In this document: positions 23,055-42,691 of the stretch, piece by piece
How positions within the stretch are numbered: position 1 is the first letter of the stretch
Layout of the letters: every line of letters starts with the position of its first letter
Origin: Globodera rostochiensis
Taxonomy: Eukaryota > Nematoda > Chromadorea > Rhabditida > Heteroderidae
Length of the DNA stretch: 64,000 bases
Assembly: GCA_018350325.1 (NCBI GenBank)
Contig: JAEVLN010000003.1
Span: 1,783,214-1,847,213 of the forward strand
Reading direction: 5' to 3'
The notes under the pieces: generated by a model
Told to the model about the DNA's origin: nothing
Databases searched by the model: none
What the model saw: only the letters and a program-made list of their open reading frames with translations
Translations under genes and position numbers: made by a program

Positions 23055-24453
23055 AATCGAATATTCAATTTTGGCCAAGTGCCATCTCCATTCAACAACC
23101 TCTCGCGTTGCATTGGACTTAGCCGCGGAATCCATCGGTTTTACCTTTTGCCGTTTCTTCAGTCGTTAAATTTCACTTCGGGGAGAAAATTTGAACAAAG
23201 TTTTAGTCCTTTCAATTAAATATTTATGCTTCGTTTGCAAAAAGTGTGGTCCAAAAATGTCAAATTAAAAGAGGAACTAACCAATTTTGCCGCGAGGATG
23301 CCATCATTAGCGTGGAACTTATTTGCCCGCGGCATTCATTCCCAATTAATTAATAATGTCCCCGCCGCTGGCATTCCGCCGACCATTTGGACATTTTCTT
23401 GCACAAAAACTTTGTGCATTTTTGAAATTTATCGAAACCATCAACCTTTTTTAGTAGCTAAGAATCGTGTACAGATTTTAAGTTTATTTTAAAATATTCA
23501 GCAAAGATTTTATTAGAATAAAAAAAGTAACGACACTTTCCTAAAATGGGCCCACGAAATGTTTTCAACGCACAGATAAAATTGACTTAAAATACGTATA
23601 GTTGAAGCGGCTAAGCCTGTCATTTCGCTAATGTTTGTTTATTTTCCATGAGGGAATTTTTCCAAATTAGCGGCGCTTAGGGGAATGGCCGTCGCCGTTG
23701 CTGAATAAAATGCCATTCGTCAGACCCAAACTTTTGGACGTGCCGTGCCGTGACGAATTGGCCTCTTGTAGCAATACGTCTCGACAAAGTCCGAACTTGT
23801 CGGCCCCTAACCTTCGCATTTGTACGAAATGCTCTAATTAGAACCCAAAGGCACTTTCTCCGTCCATTAGCCCCGAGGTCGGCTTATCCTTTGCCATCAA
23901 ATGTTTGCGCTTCTTCTCCCCATTTATTCGTTTTTCCCGGTGGCATTCCATGCACTTCACACGCAGCTGCTCCAGCTTCAGTCCCCCCCCCCCAACTAAT
24001 CGATCATCCGTTCATTCATTCCGGCTTTTCCATGCAATGAATGCCATTCATTACATGGCGCCACGGCACCTTCACCAATTACAAATACATTTTGGGGGGG
24101 GGCTTTTGCAACTCGTCCCTTTGGTCAATTGCCCTCCTCATTTTATAGCCTTTTGACTTCCTGCCGCGCATTTCCACCGAATGCTTTGGCAATTCTGTGC
24201 CAATAGGCGCTGCATCCCCCAAAAAATGTTTTGTTATTTGTCCAAATTGACTCATTTGAGAATATGTCATTTATGCTATAAATATTATTGTCAGCAAAAC
24301 ATTATTTTCTCATTGTATCCCAAATCCGCAATTAACGCAAATGAGAAGACCCTTGGGGGCCTTATGACGCCTTAATGAAAAATCCGCCTGAGGCAGACTT
24401 TCGGACATTCGATCGACCCTAAAATCCCTTTGGCATTGGCATTTGCCCCGAGG
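23055..24453. other. Intergenic DNA upstream of the GPCR gene
   Basis: No gene recognised. Contains a C-run at 23985, a G-run at 24095 and AT-rich stretches. The promoter of the receptor gene probably lies here. Confidence 0.35.
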
Positions 24454-26587
24454 ATGGACGACTGTGCCCCGCTGAGCTATGCGGTGGAGAACATCAGCCG
24501 TTATGTTTATGAGAAGCTGGGCCAACGATGCGCAATGGTAGGGGAGGGGGGAAACGTCAAAATTGAATTTCGAACATTTCAAAACCCCGGGGAAAACGGA
24601 CTGCCGTGCCGTCATTCCTTACCTTCGTTAAGCCGTCCATTGTGCTGCCAACCGCGATAATTTACGGGCTGATCCTGCTGTTTGGCATTCTCGGCAATCT
24701 CTGCACGTGTCTGGTGATTCTGCGCAACAAATGCATGCAGGTCAGTCGATGGCAGTCAGTTCGGCTTGCAACTCGGCACAATTGCTTCAGAACCCGACGA
24801 ACTATTATCTGTTTTCGTTGGCCGTCTCCGACCTTCTTTTGCTGGTGTTGGGCCTTCCCATGGAATTGTACGGCGTTTTTGGCCCAATTTACCCCTACAA
24901 ATTTGGCGAGTTCGTCTGTAAAGGGCGTGCCTTTCTTATAGAGGTCTGCCGCCAAATTCCCCTCAAATCGCAATTTTCGAACGCCCCCTTAAAGTTCACC
25001 AGCTACGCCTCCATCTTGACGATCACCTGCTTTTCGGTGGAACGGTGGCTCGCAATTTGGTAATTTTTTGAACGAAATTCGACTATTTTAGGGGATTGCC
25101 CAAAAGCATTTTTGCTTTATTTGGCTTTATTACCCAAATAAATCCCGCAGCTTTCCGCTTCGCATCAAACTTTTCTCGACCTTTGACCGTGCCGTCAGTC
25201 TGATCATTGCCGTGTGGCTGGGTGCCTTTTTGGCCGCCTCGCCCGTCCTCTCAATTGTGGTGGTCAACAAATTGCCCGTGCCCGAATGGGCCGTCGACCA
25301 ACCCTGGCTGTCCCTGGTTGGCCACGGCCATTTAAACTAATTATTCACAAAATGTTTAGGTCTCTTCGGATGGACAACGTTTTCTGTTGGGCACCGAAAC
25401 TTGCGCGATGGATTTTATGAGACCGCTGGTAAAGGGAAAAGCCTCACAAAACAAAAACAATTTCCCCTCCGGGGTAAAGGCGCAGCGCAACTTCATCTTC
25501 TTAGCCTTCTCCGTCTTCTTTCTGTTGCCCGCTTTTCTGATCACTCTGGTATATTTCCACATCGTCTACCGCTTGTGCGCCTCCGGCCACAGCTCGTTGA
25601 TGGCCGAGTCGGTCAAGCAAAAAATTCGTTCTCGGAAGAGTCTGCTCAAAATTCTTGGTAATTTTGAGTGATGAATTGAGCTACAAATTGATGATTTGCC
25701 AACAATCACAGTTTCGGTGGTGGTTATGTTTTTCCTGTGCTGGCTTCCCTTTCACGTCCAACGACTGCTCAGCGTTTATCTGAACGAGTCGTCGATGGAA
25801 TCCGTCGATGACGAGCAGTACACGTCCGCCATTCATACACTGTTCAGCATCGTCTTTTACATTTCCGGTCTGTTCAATTTGTGGCATGGAAACAGCACAA
25901 ACCTACCCTCTACCCCCAGGCTATTGTTACTACTCCAACTCCGCCTGCAATCCGATTCTGTACAACATTCTGTCCGCCAAATACCGAATGGCCTTTTGCA
26001 AAACGGTCCTTCGGCTTTATTTACCCATAAAATTCATTATGTTCAGATCCTCGGCGAACGCTTTGCCTACAAAATTCTGTACAGAAAATGCCGTGCCAAT
26101 GGCTCCGTCATCGCCGGAGGCGGACAGCACAGCCATTTCAACTCCAAAATGTCCACCGGTTCTTCAATGCAATGGCGGACAACATTGTCCCCAAAAATGT
26201 CGTCCATGGCCAACAAATCCTTCGGCAATCGGTCACTCGCAACTTTCACTCTTAACAGCCCATTGCCCACATTTGAACTGACTGACGTTAAGGTAACAAC
26301 ACAATTAGAACATGCAAATTTATTAATTAACCTTCAAAGGGTAATTAATTCCCTCGTTTAAGCTTCTTAATCAGCCACCGTCAAACGCAAAACGCTCTTC
26401 CGCCGGTCTGCCGTTGCGCTGCAAATCTTCGCGATCAGTGCCCTACGGCGACTGTGAAACGTTTCATCCCCTACGGCGATCTTTTCGGCGCAGCGTACCG
26501 CCGAAACGGACGACGACCGCCATGGAATTGTTGATGAGAAGGAACCGGTCGAGGAGACCAAGCAGAACAAACGGAGAAGAACAGTGA
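24454..26587 (+). CDS. Neuromedin-U-receptor-like G-protein-coupled receptor
   Basis: Rhodopsin-family neuropeptide receptor of the plasma membrane. Ten exons fit in phase: 24454-24537, 24633-24740, 24791-24943, 24995-25059, 25151-25316, 25360-25657, 25712-25867, 25920-26005, 26047-26292 and 26363-26587, giving 528 residues. TM1 is IIYGLILLFGILGNLCTCLV. TM2 is NPTNYYLFSLAVSDLLLL with GLPMELYG, diagnostic of the NMUR/ghrelin-motilin group. TM3 ends CFSVERWLAIC (ERW instead of DRY/ERY). TM5 is FLLPAFLITLVYFHIVYRLC, TM6 is MFFLCWLPFHVQRLL (the CWxPFH motif), TM7 is YYSNSACNPILYN (NPxxY variant), and helix 8 is KTILGERFAYKILYRKC. The tail is about 150 residues, serine-rich and basic. Start alternatives exist just upstream. 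The nearest named relatives would be the nematode nmur receptors, which bind NMU-like peptides; the ligand here is inferred. Confidence 0.82.
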
Positions 26588-27370
26588 GGCTGCGGTGGAC
26601 AGAAAAACGTCCAAAAACCAAAAGTGACAGGATTTTTTTTTCTTCCTTTGGACGTCGAATTAAATTGGCATAATTTTGCCAAGAGTCTCGAAGGAATATT
26701 TATTATTTATTTCTTCTGTTTTCCAATTTGTTTATTTCTCTTTTTTCAATTTTTATTTTCTTAATTTTTGTCGTAAAATGCGCAAAAGGACATGAAAAAG
26801 CGTCATAATTTTAATTTGTTTGCCAAAAATGGAAGTTTAAATTCCATGATGACCAACTTCTCGGGTAGGCAGTCAATTAGAACCATTGGACAGTCTCCGC
26901 CACCCCATTCACTTTAAAATGCCAAAGGCGTCGCCGGGAAAACTTCAACCCAAAATTGTTTTGTTCCCTCTGGCAAAAAGAGTCGCCGGGTCAGGTGCTC
27001 CATTCCCGGCCAGAATATTTGAGGCCTGCAGTTTCGGGTCGGCCGTGTTCAGTCCCGACCCATTCATTATCATTCCGTTCACCTCACTTCACCTTCACAT
27101 GCCCCCACACATTGTTTTGAGCCTTCTTAATTACCCCCCCCCCCCTGTCCCAATGCTTCTTCCTTCTCGGGGAACGGTTATCAATTTCAGTTCTTTCGGG
27201 AGTCCCTCCCCCCGCCTTTAACAGAAAGTCCCTTCATTCATAAGCAAAGCTTCTTATCTGCACAAAATATAAAATGTTTTTGCAAAACGAATATACAATA
27301 CAAAGCATAAATAAACTAAACTCTTTTGTCCAATTAACTAATCGAAAATCTCTCGCTTCGATCACTTAAA
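26588..27370. other. Intergenic DNA between GPCR and ABC transporter
   Basis: AT-rich stretch at 26690-26830 likely to hold the 3' end of the receptor transcript. C-run at 27137. No gene recognised. Confidence 0.35.
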
Positions 27371-35114
<7,744 letters not shown>

Positions 35115-35750
35115 TCGGAGGAAGTCCTCTCAATGACGACGATGTTTGTGGCGATATATTCCCCCCCCCCCTCTCACAATTTTAATTAAAAACCCATCAA
35201 TAAACCATTTTTCCAAAACGACAAACTCCAAGAACCTAGCCCAGACGGAAATTATTTCTAACGACAAAATGAGAAATGTTTTGAATCTCAAAAAATTGCT
35301 TAAAATAAACCAATTGCTAAAACAAACCAATTTTTTTAAAACAAAAACAATTAGCAAAAATAGAGAAGCTATATTAAAGTTCGTCGTCCTCGAACTTCCA
35401 GCCCTATATAATGTGTCGGGGTGACGACGTCGCGGCCATCGTCTCTTTCGGGTGCCTCCAAGTGTCCACTTTGCCGTAACCAGCCAAGGCTGTCATAAAC
35501 TCCCTCCTAAAATATAAAATTGAGACAAAAGAAAGCAAAATCACGCCCCCCGGATACGTTTGCCGGGAAGCGCTTTCTTTCTTCGTCACACAACACGATT
35601 CTTGGGCCCTTTGCTCGGGGGTTAACGTCTGAGCTTAACCGATTTGTTCGTCTTTAATTTGGGTTAAATAACCCCGGGTTTATTCCCTTCCTCCCTTCAA
35701 TTTTTACTCTTAAATACTTTGGGATTATTTTTCAAAATAAAATAAACAAA

Positions 35751-35980
35751 GTTTTTCTAGGAAATTTTTGAGCCGTCGAATCCGAATCTGACCTCCATTT
35801 CAAGCAATTTCGAATCCCGGACCCGAACTTGTTTTTTCAAATTCAAAAATTTTCAGAAAACAATTTTGGTCTCAAAATCGTTCAAATCCCATTTTGGTCT
35901 CAAAATCGTTCAAAGATTCAGTTTGTGCAAAATGGAGGTCAGATTCGGATTCTACGGCCCAGAAAATCCCCTAGAAAAAC
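35751..35980. mobile_element. MITE-like element with about 50-base terminal inverted repeats
   Basis: The left end GTTTTTCTAGGAAATTTTTG continues to TCCGAATCTGACCTCCATTT. The right end is the inverse (AAATGGAGGTCAGATTCGGA ... CCCCTAGAAAAAC). Arms pair over about 50 bases with a few mismatches. The interior holds two direct copies of TTTTGGTCTCAAAATCGTTC. There is no coding capacity, so it would be non-autonomous. Confidence 0.75.
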
Positions 35981-36234
35981 TATTTTTAAACAACTTTGAA
36001 ATTTTTTATTTTATTTCTTGACATTTCGTGGCTTTGAAACATTATGTTGGCGAGCCCTTTTAAAAATTTTGTTCTCGTTTTACAAAAATTTTGCCGATTT
36101 AAAAACTAAAACTTTACTATGAACATAAATTATTTTAAAAAAGTATTAAAAACATTTAATTTTTTTATCATTAATTTATCAAAAATAAATCGTTAACCTT
36201 GCTATCCTTATAGTTAGGAAAAAATAAACCCGGG

Positions 36235-36899
36235 CTAGATTAAGGCCGTTAACCCGCAGATGACGAGCAAGGGGCCCCTGATCCTTTCTACAATTGTTTT
36301 TGTCCAGAAACTTATAAACCTGCGAGCGTAGAGCAACCGCTCCTTCCAAAGCAGTTCTTGACTCAGCTGCCCACGCTGCTTCATTTCCTTCCATCTAATC
36401 AGAAACTTTAGAGAACTAAGCATTACAAACATAAAACTTGAATTTGTAACTTCTACTATAAAAGACAAAAATATTGCAATTAAATTTTAAGTTTAAAAAT
36501 GGCCGGCCTAACAAACCCGCAAAATAGCTGCCTTTTTCTTTTACAAAAATAAATTCTTAAAAAATTTTGGCTCTAGCTTAAAATGGAGTAAAATAATTAT
36601 CCATCCAAAAAGCAATTTCGGGGCTCCTACGAATACCTTGACATGCATCTGGGATGTTCAGGGCCATAAGCGAAGTAAATACTGGCATGCGTAACAGCGG
36701 AAACACCGGCGAGTCCCCCAAAGAAATTGACCCACATATTCGTCCTGACACGATGGAAATAGTACAGCAAATTGATGCGTATTTTTTTGAAGGCTCCAAA
36801 TTCATTGTTTATTTTGCTCTTCGGTGCACTTTCCCTCTTTTTTTCCCCTGGTGAGTTTAAACCAGCAGCCGTTCCGAGATTTTTGTTTTCAGCAGTCAT
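36235..36899 (-). CDS. Small predicted membrane protein, 140 residues, unrecognised
   Basis: Two exons join in phase: 36899-36637 and 36394-36235. The N-terminal 45 residues are polar (MTAENKNLGTAAGLNSPGEK). A probable transmembrane segment follows (MWVNFFGGLAGVSAVTHASI, YFAYG), then EHPRCMSRWKEMKQRGQLSQ, a basic amphipathic stretch, and a second hydrophobic end (GPLLVICGLTALI). The size and layout suggest a mitochondrial inner-membrane small subunit or assembly factor, but I cannot name it. Codons before the ATG were not checked for further exons. It lies convergent to the ABCC gene, about 1.1 kb away. Confidence 0.6.
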
Positions 36900-37536
36900 T
36901 ATACGTATTTTGTTCCTTAAAAAAGAATCTTTTTTATGTGTTCGGAGCTTTCCAGTGCTTCAGCGATGTTCATCAAATTAAAAAAAATGAAAGAATTATT
37001 TGGGGGGGGCACTTTGCCTACAGGGCCAAAAATTTCACCTACAAATTCAAAAATTCGTATTTATTTTCTTTGACAAATTGATGCTTTATTTATAATTTTG
37101 ATTCATGTCGAATGCAATGCTTACCTATTTGTTAATCAATCCATGTTCGAAGTTCGAACATGCTCGGAATGTTACTTTTTGGTCGTGTAGGCGAAATGTA
37201 ACCGCCGGGGGGGGGGGGGTGAGAACAGATCGCCAAATATTTAAAGAAAAGAGTTTGTCGACTTTCCTTCCGACTGGCCGGATCAGGATAAAGATTCCAA
37301 TCGTTTCTGGGATTTCCTGTCCGGGAATATCGGAAATTTTGAAAACCCTCGGGTCGATAACCCACACCGCACCGCACAATCCCGAATAATTCAAACCTGG
37401 TTTCAATTTGTAGGTACAAAAGGGGTCCATTCTAAACTTGCTGTTCTCGGCCAAACCTAATGAGCCAAAGTTAATACGTCATCTTTTTATGTCTTCATTT
37501 TTCTGCTATTTTAAGAAATAAACGTAGAACAATTAG
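36900..37536. other. Intergenic DNA between divergent genes
   Basis: Contains an imperfect palindrome CATGTTCGAAGTTCGAACATG near 37142 and a 14-G run near 37205. A minus-strand open frame (37125-37454) crosses the G-run and has no recognisable domain. Promoters of the small membrane protein and SRP72 probably lie here. Confidence 0.4.
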
Positions 37537-38872
37537 ATGACTTTCGAGAAAGCCTATGCATTTTATCGTAAAAAGAACGACAAGGCCGCTCTTGGAGTGA
37601 TAGGAAAGTTGGATGGAGCTGTGCCGCGCGTGATGGAACTGAAGGCTCAAATACTGTACCGTATGGAGCAGTATCAGGAGGCATTGGAATTGTTCAAGTG
37701 GGCATTTGTGCCTTATTATAACTATGCATTTTTTTTGTTTTATCAGGAAGTTGATCCGTACTCATAGCGACGAATTTGATGACATTCGACGGGCAAATCT
37801 CATAGCAGTCAAGGCCCGACTTCATTCCCAGGGCGAAGCCCAAGAGTTGGATTTGGCCAATTTGGATTCGTTTGAGATGATGTACAACACGTCATGCCAT
37901 ATGATTGCGAGCCAAAAGTTCGACGATGCACTCCGACTGCTTGAAAAGACTATTGGTTTTATTTTTTGTTGTATATAATTCTGGAAAGTTAAGACGGTCA
38001 TTTTTAGTCGAATGTGAGCGGTCTTTAAGCGCGGACGGACTCAGCAGGGAGGAAATCCAACAAGAATTGGCACCAATTTTGGCTCAGAAAGCGTTCATAC
38101 TTCAAAAACTGGGCCAAAAGAAGGATGCTTTGAAATTGTATCAAAATGTGCTGAAAATTAGGTAGATTTTTCTTTTGAAACTATTGGGGAAATTTGTTTG
38201 TTCAGAGCTTTAAATTGGAAATCAAAGTCAATAATTTGCGAGAATTTGGAGGCGGGTTACGTCAAATTTGGGAAGAAATGGCGCCCAATGAAAGAATCGG
38301 TGGAAGTAGAAGCGATGGAGGTGGACGGGGTGAGAATGGCGAGTTTATGAAAAGGCTAAAATTGGAGGGGAGGGGGGGAGTTAGTCGAAGGATTGCGGTT
38401 ACTTTTACTATTCCTCTTAAACGACGATTCTTTGATTCAGGAAGAAAAAGTGATGGACGCTCCAGCGAAGAGACGCGGAAGGGCGCGGAAACGGAAGACG
38501 CGTCTTCCGACCAACTTTGACCCACAGATACCACCGGATCCGGAGCGGTGGTTGCCTCGCCAGGAGCGAACGGCGTACCGAAAAAAACTGCACAAAAAAT
38601 ACAAGGACAGAGACATTGGCAGGGGAACGCAGGGCGCCGCTGCTGGAGCCGCAGCTAATATGTGAGAACGTTTGCGACTTTTTGTGTGTATGTCGCACTT
38701 TTTGTGTACTTTTTGCTTGTTTAGTGACTACAGCAACGCTTCGACCAAACCAGGCTCCAGCGGTGCCAATGTCTCACCTCACCCATCGCCTAAATCGGAA
38801 GGGCCACGCCAGCAACGACCAACTGGACAGCAAGTGAAAAAGAACAAAAAAAAGAAAGGCGGAAAGTGGTAA
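37537..38872 (+). CDS. SRP72: Signal recognition particle 72-kDa subunit, internally shortened
   Basis: Six exons join in phase (37537-37697, 37747-37955, 38008-38161, 38206-38329, 38441-38661, 38725-38872), giving 338 residues. SRP72 with SRP68 binds SRP RNA and helps target ribosomes to the ER. N-terminal TPR-type repeats are clear (FEKAYAFYRKKNDKAALGVI; MYNTSCHMIASQKFDDALRL; AQKAFILQKLGQKKDALKLY). The C-terminal RNA-binding signature is also clear: LPTNFDPQIPPDPERWLPRQ, ERTAYRKK, IGRGTQGAAAGAAAN, ending VKKNKKKKGGKW. Known SRP72 proteins are about 600-670 residues. Here the central TPR array, roughly 300 residues, is absent and only about 42 unrelated residues (SKSIICENLEAGYVKFGKKW) link the two ends. 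This could be lineage reduction, a deletion or an assembly collapse. Confidence 0.85.
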
Positions 38873-38994
38873 AACGAATGTTTATGTTTATTAATGGTGT
38901 TAAATTATATGTTGATGTCATTCCATTGAGAATATGAGATAAATGTCTATAAATGGTATGGTAAATTTTGGGTTGTTGGACTACGAATCTTCCG

Positions 38995-40989
38995 TCAATA
39001 TGGCCAATAGCGAACGATCGCTGCGCTGAGCAAAGCGACGGCACCAGCACCGGCCAGTGCGTAAATGTTGTCCCTCTGTAGGAAAGGGAGAAGAAAGGCT
39101 GAGGAGCGCCGACGGTTATTTCTAACGGAGGCCTCCGACTAAATTTGTGCAATTTACAAAGAATCGATCAATCGCTTCTTAATTTTTTTACCTCCATCCA
39201 TTTTTGGAGCTGCTCGACGGCAACCAGTCGTTTGTGTCGCTCGCAAATTCGAAGGTATTCATTGCGAAACTCGCGTATAACGCTCGGTGGGTAGCGATCC
39301 ATAAGTGTTTGTGCACGATCAGTGACGCGGTGGCAATTGATGCTGACTGGGACCTGTGGGAAAGATAGCCAAACTTGTGAATGTATGATTATTTTTGGCT
39401 TTTGAGCCCAATTTAAGAAAATGTTTTTCAAAGGTCTCGATTTGGAAATTCATAATTTGTTAATGGCAATGTCTCACGTAGTTGAGCAGTTGGTGCAGCG
39501 AAGGCATGTCAACTTCACATTTCAAAACCTCCTCCCTTCGCTCGATGACAAGCGCCGCGCTCATGTAAATTGGCATCAATTGGTGGGAAGAGAGGAACAG
39601 GTCGAAGAACAGAACAATCTAAGTGTTAAAAGTGTTCGTCATAAACGAAAAACTCGAATATTTACAATCTTGCTTCGATGTCTGACCAGAATCTGACCTA
39701 ATTGACCGGTAACCGGGGCCCCCGGTCATCATTTGAAAGCCCTAGTCAGGCTGTCGCTGTCAATTTTAGATTCCGGAATTCCAGGACCCAACCTCCGGAA
39801 CCTACCGGTTAACAAACCGCCCCCTCCTTTAAACGACCTGTGAGTAATTTTGAAGTGCATGCGAAAACCATGTAAGCGGCCAGCTGAGCGCAAATAGAGT
39901 GCCCAACTCGGCATTTCTAAGCCGCTTCTCCACTTCCTGATCATGCATAAAAAGCAGTACGTACACGTCTTGCAACTCGCTCATTGCACTCTCTTCGAGG
40001 GAGCAGGATAAATAGTTGTAAAAGGCGCCTCGAGAACAAATGCTCCGAGTAACTTCGAGAGCAGACTCAGCACCCAATACCAACAAAAAAGTCAGACAGA
40101 CATCATGAAAGCCTAAACAAGTCCAATTGGCTCAACATTCCCTGCAAGAAATTCGAAGGTAAAACCTTGATAATAGCGAAAGCTTTCGTTTTCACACAAT
40201 ATCCTGACAATCAGTTGTGTCAACTCCTTTTGCAAAATCTCCCGTTCGTCGTCCTCAATGTTCGGCGGAAACCTTGCCAAGGTTCTGGCCACATCCAACT
40301 CCACTTGATTCCAGTCCTTGTGGTCGCGCAGCTTGTCAATTGAAAATTCGGGAACCTGCAAATTTGCATAAGTTAAACAAATGCTTAGAATTAGCACCAA
40401 AGGGAATTGGGACAACAATTCATCATCTTCCAACGCGTCCTCCTCATCCGCAATGTCGCCGCCCGAGAAAGACGGGGAAAAGGTAGAAAGCGCAGATTCA
40501 AAGTCGGAATCGGAAAATAGCAAAGTTTGCTGCTGGATTTCATGTAGGGGTGGACAGCCGTTTTTTGGACTTTCTGAAGAGTCGAGGCCGTCCTGCACAC
40601 ACAATTTGTATTGTTGTGACTCAGACGTGCACCGTTCCGCCCGAGGGATGTTTTTCGCAAGAATAGGCCAAACCCTAGGAATTATCACGCAATTGACTGC
40701 ATATCCATCGGTAAAACAATCACCTTTCCCGGTACTCATCATCAATTAGTCCGCCCGTAGAACATGCAAATGCGTGCAGTTGGGACAAGTTCGCTTCCAA
40801 ATTGTTTTGGTAAGTTTCCAAAAATTTAGAAATCTTTGCTCGTTTCTTCTCTATACCCAACTCGACAGCCCTGGGAATGGAATCCGTGCATTGTGCATCA
40901 ACAGTTAGAACAAATTGATTTTGGCTGGTTGGCACAAACAATTCATCTGGCTGGTCGTCAACGGTATAATGAAGATCAGATTGATTCAT
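38995..40989 (-). CDS. TBC1D20: TBC-domain Rab GTPase-activating protein, TBC1D20-like
   Basis: Predicted tail-anchored ER-membrane GAP for Rab1-type GTPases. Start ATG 40989-40987 (MNQSDLHYTVDDQPDELF). N-terminal helices: KKRAKISKFLETYQNNLEAN and CSTGGLIDDEYRER, then VWPILAKNIPRA, equivalent to the TBC entry motif. Then an acidic insert (SDSDFESALSTFSPSF, EEDALEDDE), the arginine finger motif in VELDVARTLARFPPN (DxxR), the glutamine finger in SFRYYQGF, ELGTLFALSWPLTWFSHALQ, FFDLFLSSHQLMPIYMSAAL, LKCEVDMPSLHQLLNY and CHRVTDRAQTLMDRYPPSVI. The last exon is a C-terminal membrane anchor (ALAGAGAVALLSAAIVRYWP, then Y), ending at TGA 38997-38995. Order and anchor match TBC1D20. An intron near 39690-39830 carries a dispersed repeat. 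It converges on SRP72, with 122 bases between the stops. Confidence 0.85.
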
Positions 40990-41475
40990 GACTATCGGCC
41001 TGGAAGTTGGACCACCAATGATTGAGTTTCATCATATCAATCACCTCGTTTTTTCACTTTGAACACGTCTACAACAGTTATTGAAAATTGGTTCGTTGTA
41101 CCTCTCCACGTTGCGGCATTTAATTGTTGTTGCGTTGTATGCAAATCCTTAAAATACCATCAATACGAGAACGGAAGTCAAACTTTGATACTTTATGTGG
41201 GTATAAATAAATTCAATGGCTTAACATTTTTACAAATAAATTCAATGACTTTTAACACTTTAAAAGTTTACTTCATAACATGAATTTATCATACGACAAA
41301 ATTTCGATCAAGCAAAAAAAAGAACCCATCTGATTTGTTATAAAAGGTAATCTATGTATCTAAACAACAAAAATAAAAAAAATAAATAGACTTCAGAATA
41401 TGAGTGATTGATAAGATGTAAAGCAAAACGGAGTAAGTATTCATCTCTCACGATTGTGAAAATTCCCAATCAAAT
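40990..41475. other. AT-rich intergenic DNA
   Basis: No gene recognised. Very AT-rich at 41150-41410. It separates the 3' end of the NADAR gene from the 5' end of the TBC1D20-like gene on the same strand. Confidence 0.4.
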
Positions 41476-42614
41476 TCAAGAGTTGGAGTCGACCATAATT
41501 GAGTCGGACGAACCACTTCCACCAGCGCTGGTCCCACTGATCGTTAACGATTGCAGTTGCACACCCAGTGAATCCAATTTCCCGCTGTTGATCTAAAAAA
41601 GCGAGTTTTAGTAAAATCTTCGACTGTAATTTAGTGCCTTTTCGCGAAAAATCATGTAAATCGCACCAAGCACATTCTTTCCCTTAAAAGATTGAAATAA
41701 TCGTCATAAGAATTACCTCCCCCCCTTTCTTACCTTCGCAATTACCGGAACGTACTTGACGCTGTCCCCAGTGAGAGGAAATTCCATCGGATACTAAAGA
41801 CAGTTATTTTTAAATTGCATTCATCCATCTTCCCCATGAAATGACCTTCAGCGAAACTTTGTTCTGCTCCATCCCGGAACACCAATCCTTCACATATTTG
41901 GCCGGAACTCCGGTCCCGAAGAAGTCATCTCCGTTGTAGCTGTGCACAATCAACTTGTCCGCTGTGCTGGTGATGGCACTGCGGAGATCATAACACTGGC
42001 GGACCTTCTCAAGAAGAGCCTTCTGGAAAATAAGAAAATCGAGCAAAATGAAAGTCGTACCAATCAAAAATGCGACCTGAATGACTTCAACGCCCCTCCC
42101 CGTGCGCCAATTGTCGATGTTCGAACGTTTCACCTAAATTCCCCACAATTGCGTAAAAACGCTAATTCTCACATTGGCCTGCCGCAACAACTCCTTGGCC
42201 AAAGCACTGTAATTGCGAGTGGACCCGTCGGTAAATTTGGCAGATTCGAGTCCGGTCAAATCTTTCACTTTATGCATTTGATAGAACTGATCGACACTTT
42301 TGTAGCTAACACCATCAACAATAAAATCGAACTTAATTTGTCATATTATAAAGAAAAAGAGAGACAATTACGCGATGCTGAAGGGTAAAGAGACTCTGAT
42401 AGCCATGGAAGTTAAAAACGGCGTCCGGAGACACGGGAAAGTCCCTGTGCTCCATGGAGTCAGGAACCGGCGTGTACTTGAAAGGGTTCAAAACAAAAAT
42501 AAGCCACGATTCCACAACCCATCAAAATACGAAACAGAAAGCTTGTACCGGATAAGTGTGCTGCTGACGACGATTCTCCGCGCTTTTCATTGTTTGATAA
42601 CGTTTGCCACGCAT
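41476..42614 (-). CDS. NADAR-domain (YbiA-like) protein
   Basis: Eight exons join in phase, about 270 residues: 42614-42549, 42476-42372, 42331-42173, 42133-42077, 42022 to about 41845, 41793-41734, 41682-41638 and 41592-41476. The NADAR fold is visible from VFNFHGYQSLF through FDFIVDGVSYKSVDQFYQMH, ALAKELLRQAN, IDNWRTGRGVEVIQKALLEK, SYNGDDFFGTGVPAKYVKDW and GKNVLGAIYMIFREK. This superfamily includes riboflavin-pathway N-glycosidases and enzymes that remove ADP-ribose from guanine bases of DNA. The expected catalytic landmarks (FxxxY/H, WGxG-like, G.N.LG) are present as DQFYQ, DDFFGTG and GKNVLG. The serine/glycine-rich tail is unrelated. The intron at 41637-41593 starts with GC. A TTTTAG acceptor two bases before the ATG and the 75-residue gene 78 bases upstream suggest the downstream cistron of an operon. 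Confidence 0.75.
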
Positions 42615-42626
42615 CCCTAAAATTTA
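42615..42626 (-). promoter_or_regulatory. Probable spliced-leader acceptor of the NADAR gene
   Basis: AAATTTTAG followed by GG and the start ATG at 42614. An AATAAA-type hexamer overlaps just upstream. The distance from the preceding stop codon (42692) is about 73 bases, typical of nematode intercistronic regions. Confidence 0.6.
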
Positions 42627-42691
42627 TTTTGAGAGCAAATCTTAGAAGCCGATAACCTAAAAGTTTAGGATTTTGGAACATATTGGGGCTG

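Noticed and set aside
21051..23169. Four open frames of about 650-700 codons, two on each strand, across the 10-base minisatellite
   Set aside because: The units contain no stop in any frame, so long frames arise automatically. They have only P/A/S/R/L or G/E/R composition and no splice or start context.
23226..23492. 88-codon plus-strand open frame beginning MLRLQKVWSK
   Set aside because: No family resemblance and no splice partners; the composition looks like chance.
26047..26281. Alternative GPCR C-terminus in a second frame ending CPHLN
   Set aside because: Splicing 26006-26046 gives a helix-8-like sequence and continues into another in-phase exon with a typical basic tail, which fits the receptor family better.
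37125..37454. 109-codon minus-strand open frame
   Set aside because: It runs through a 14-base G-run, has no recognisable domain, and sits in the presumed divergent promoter region.
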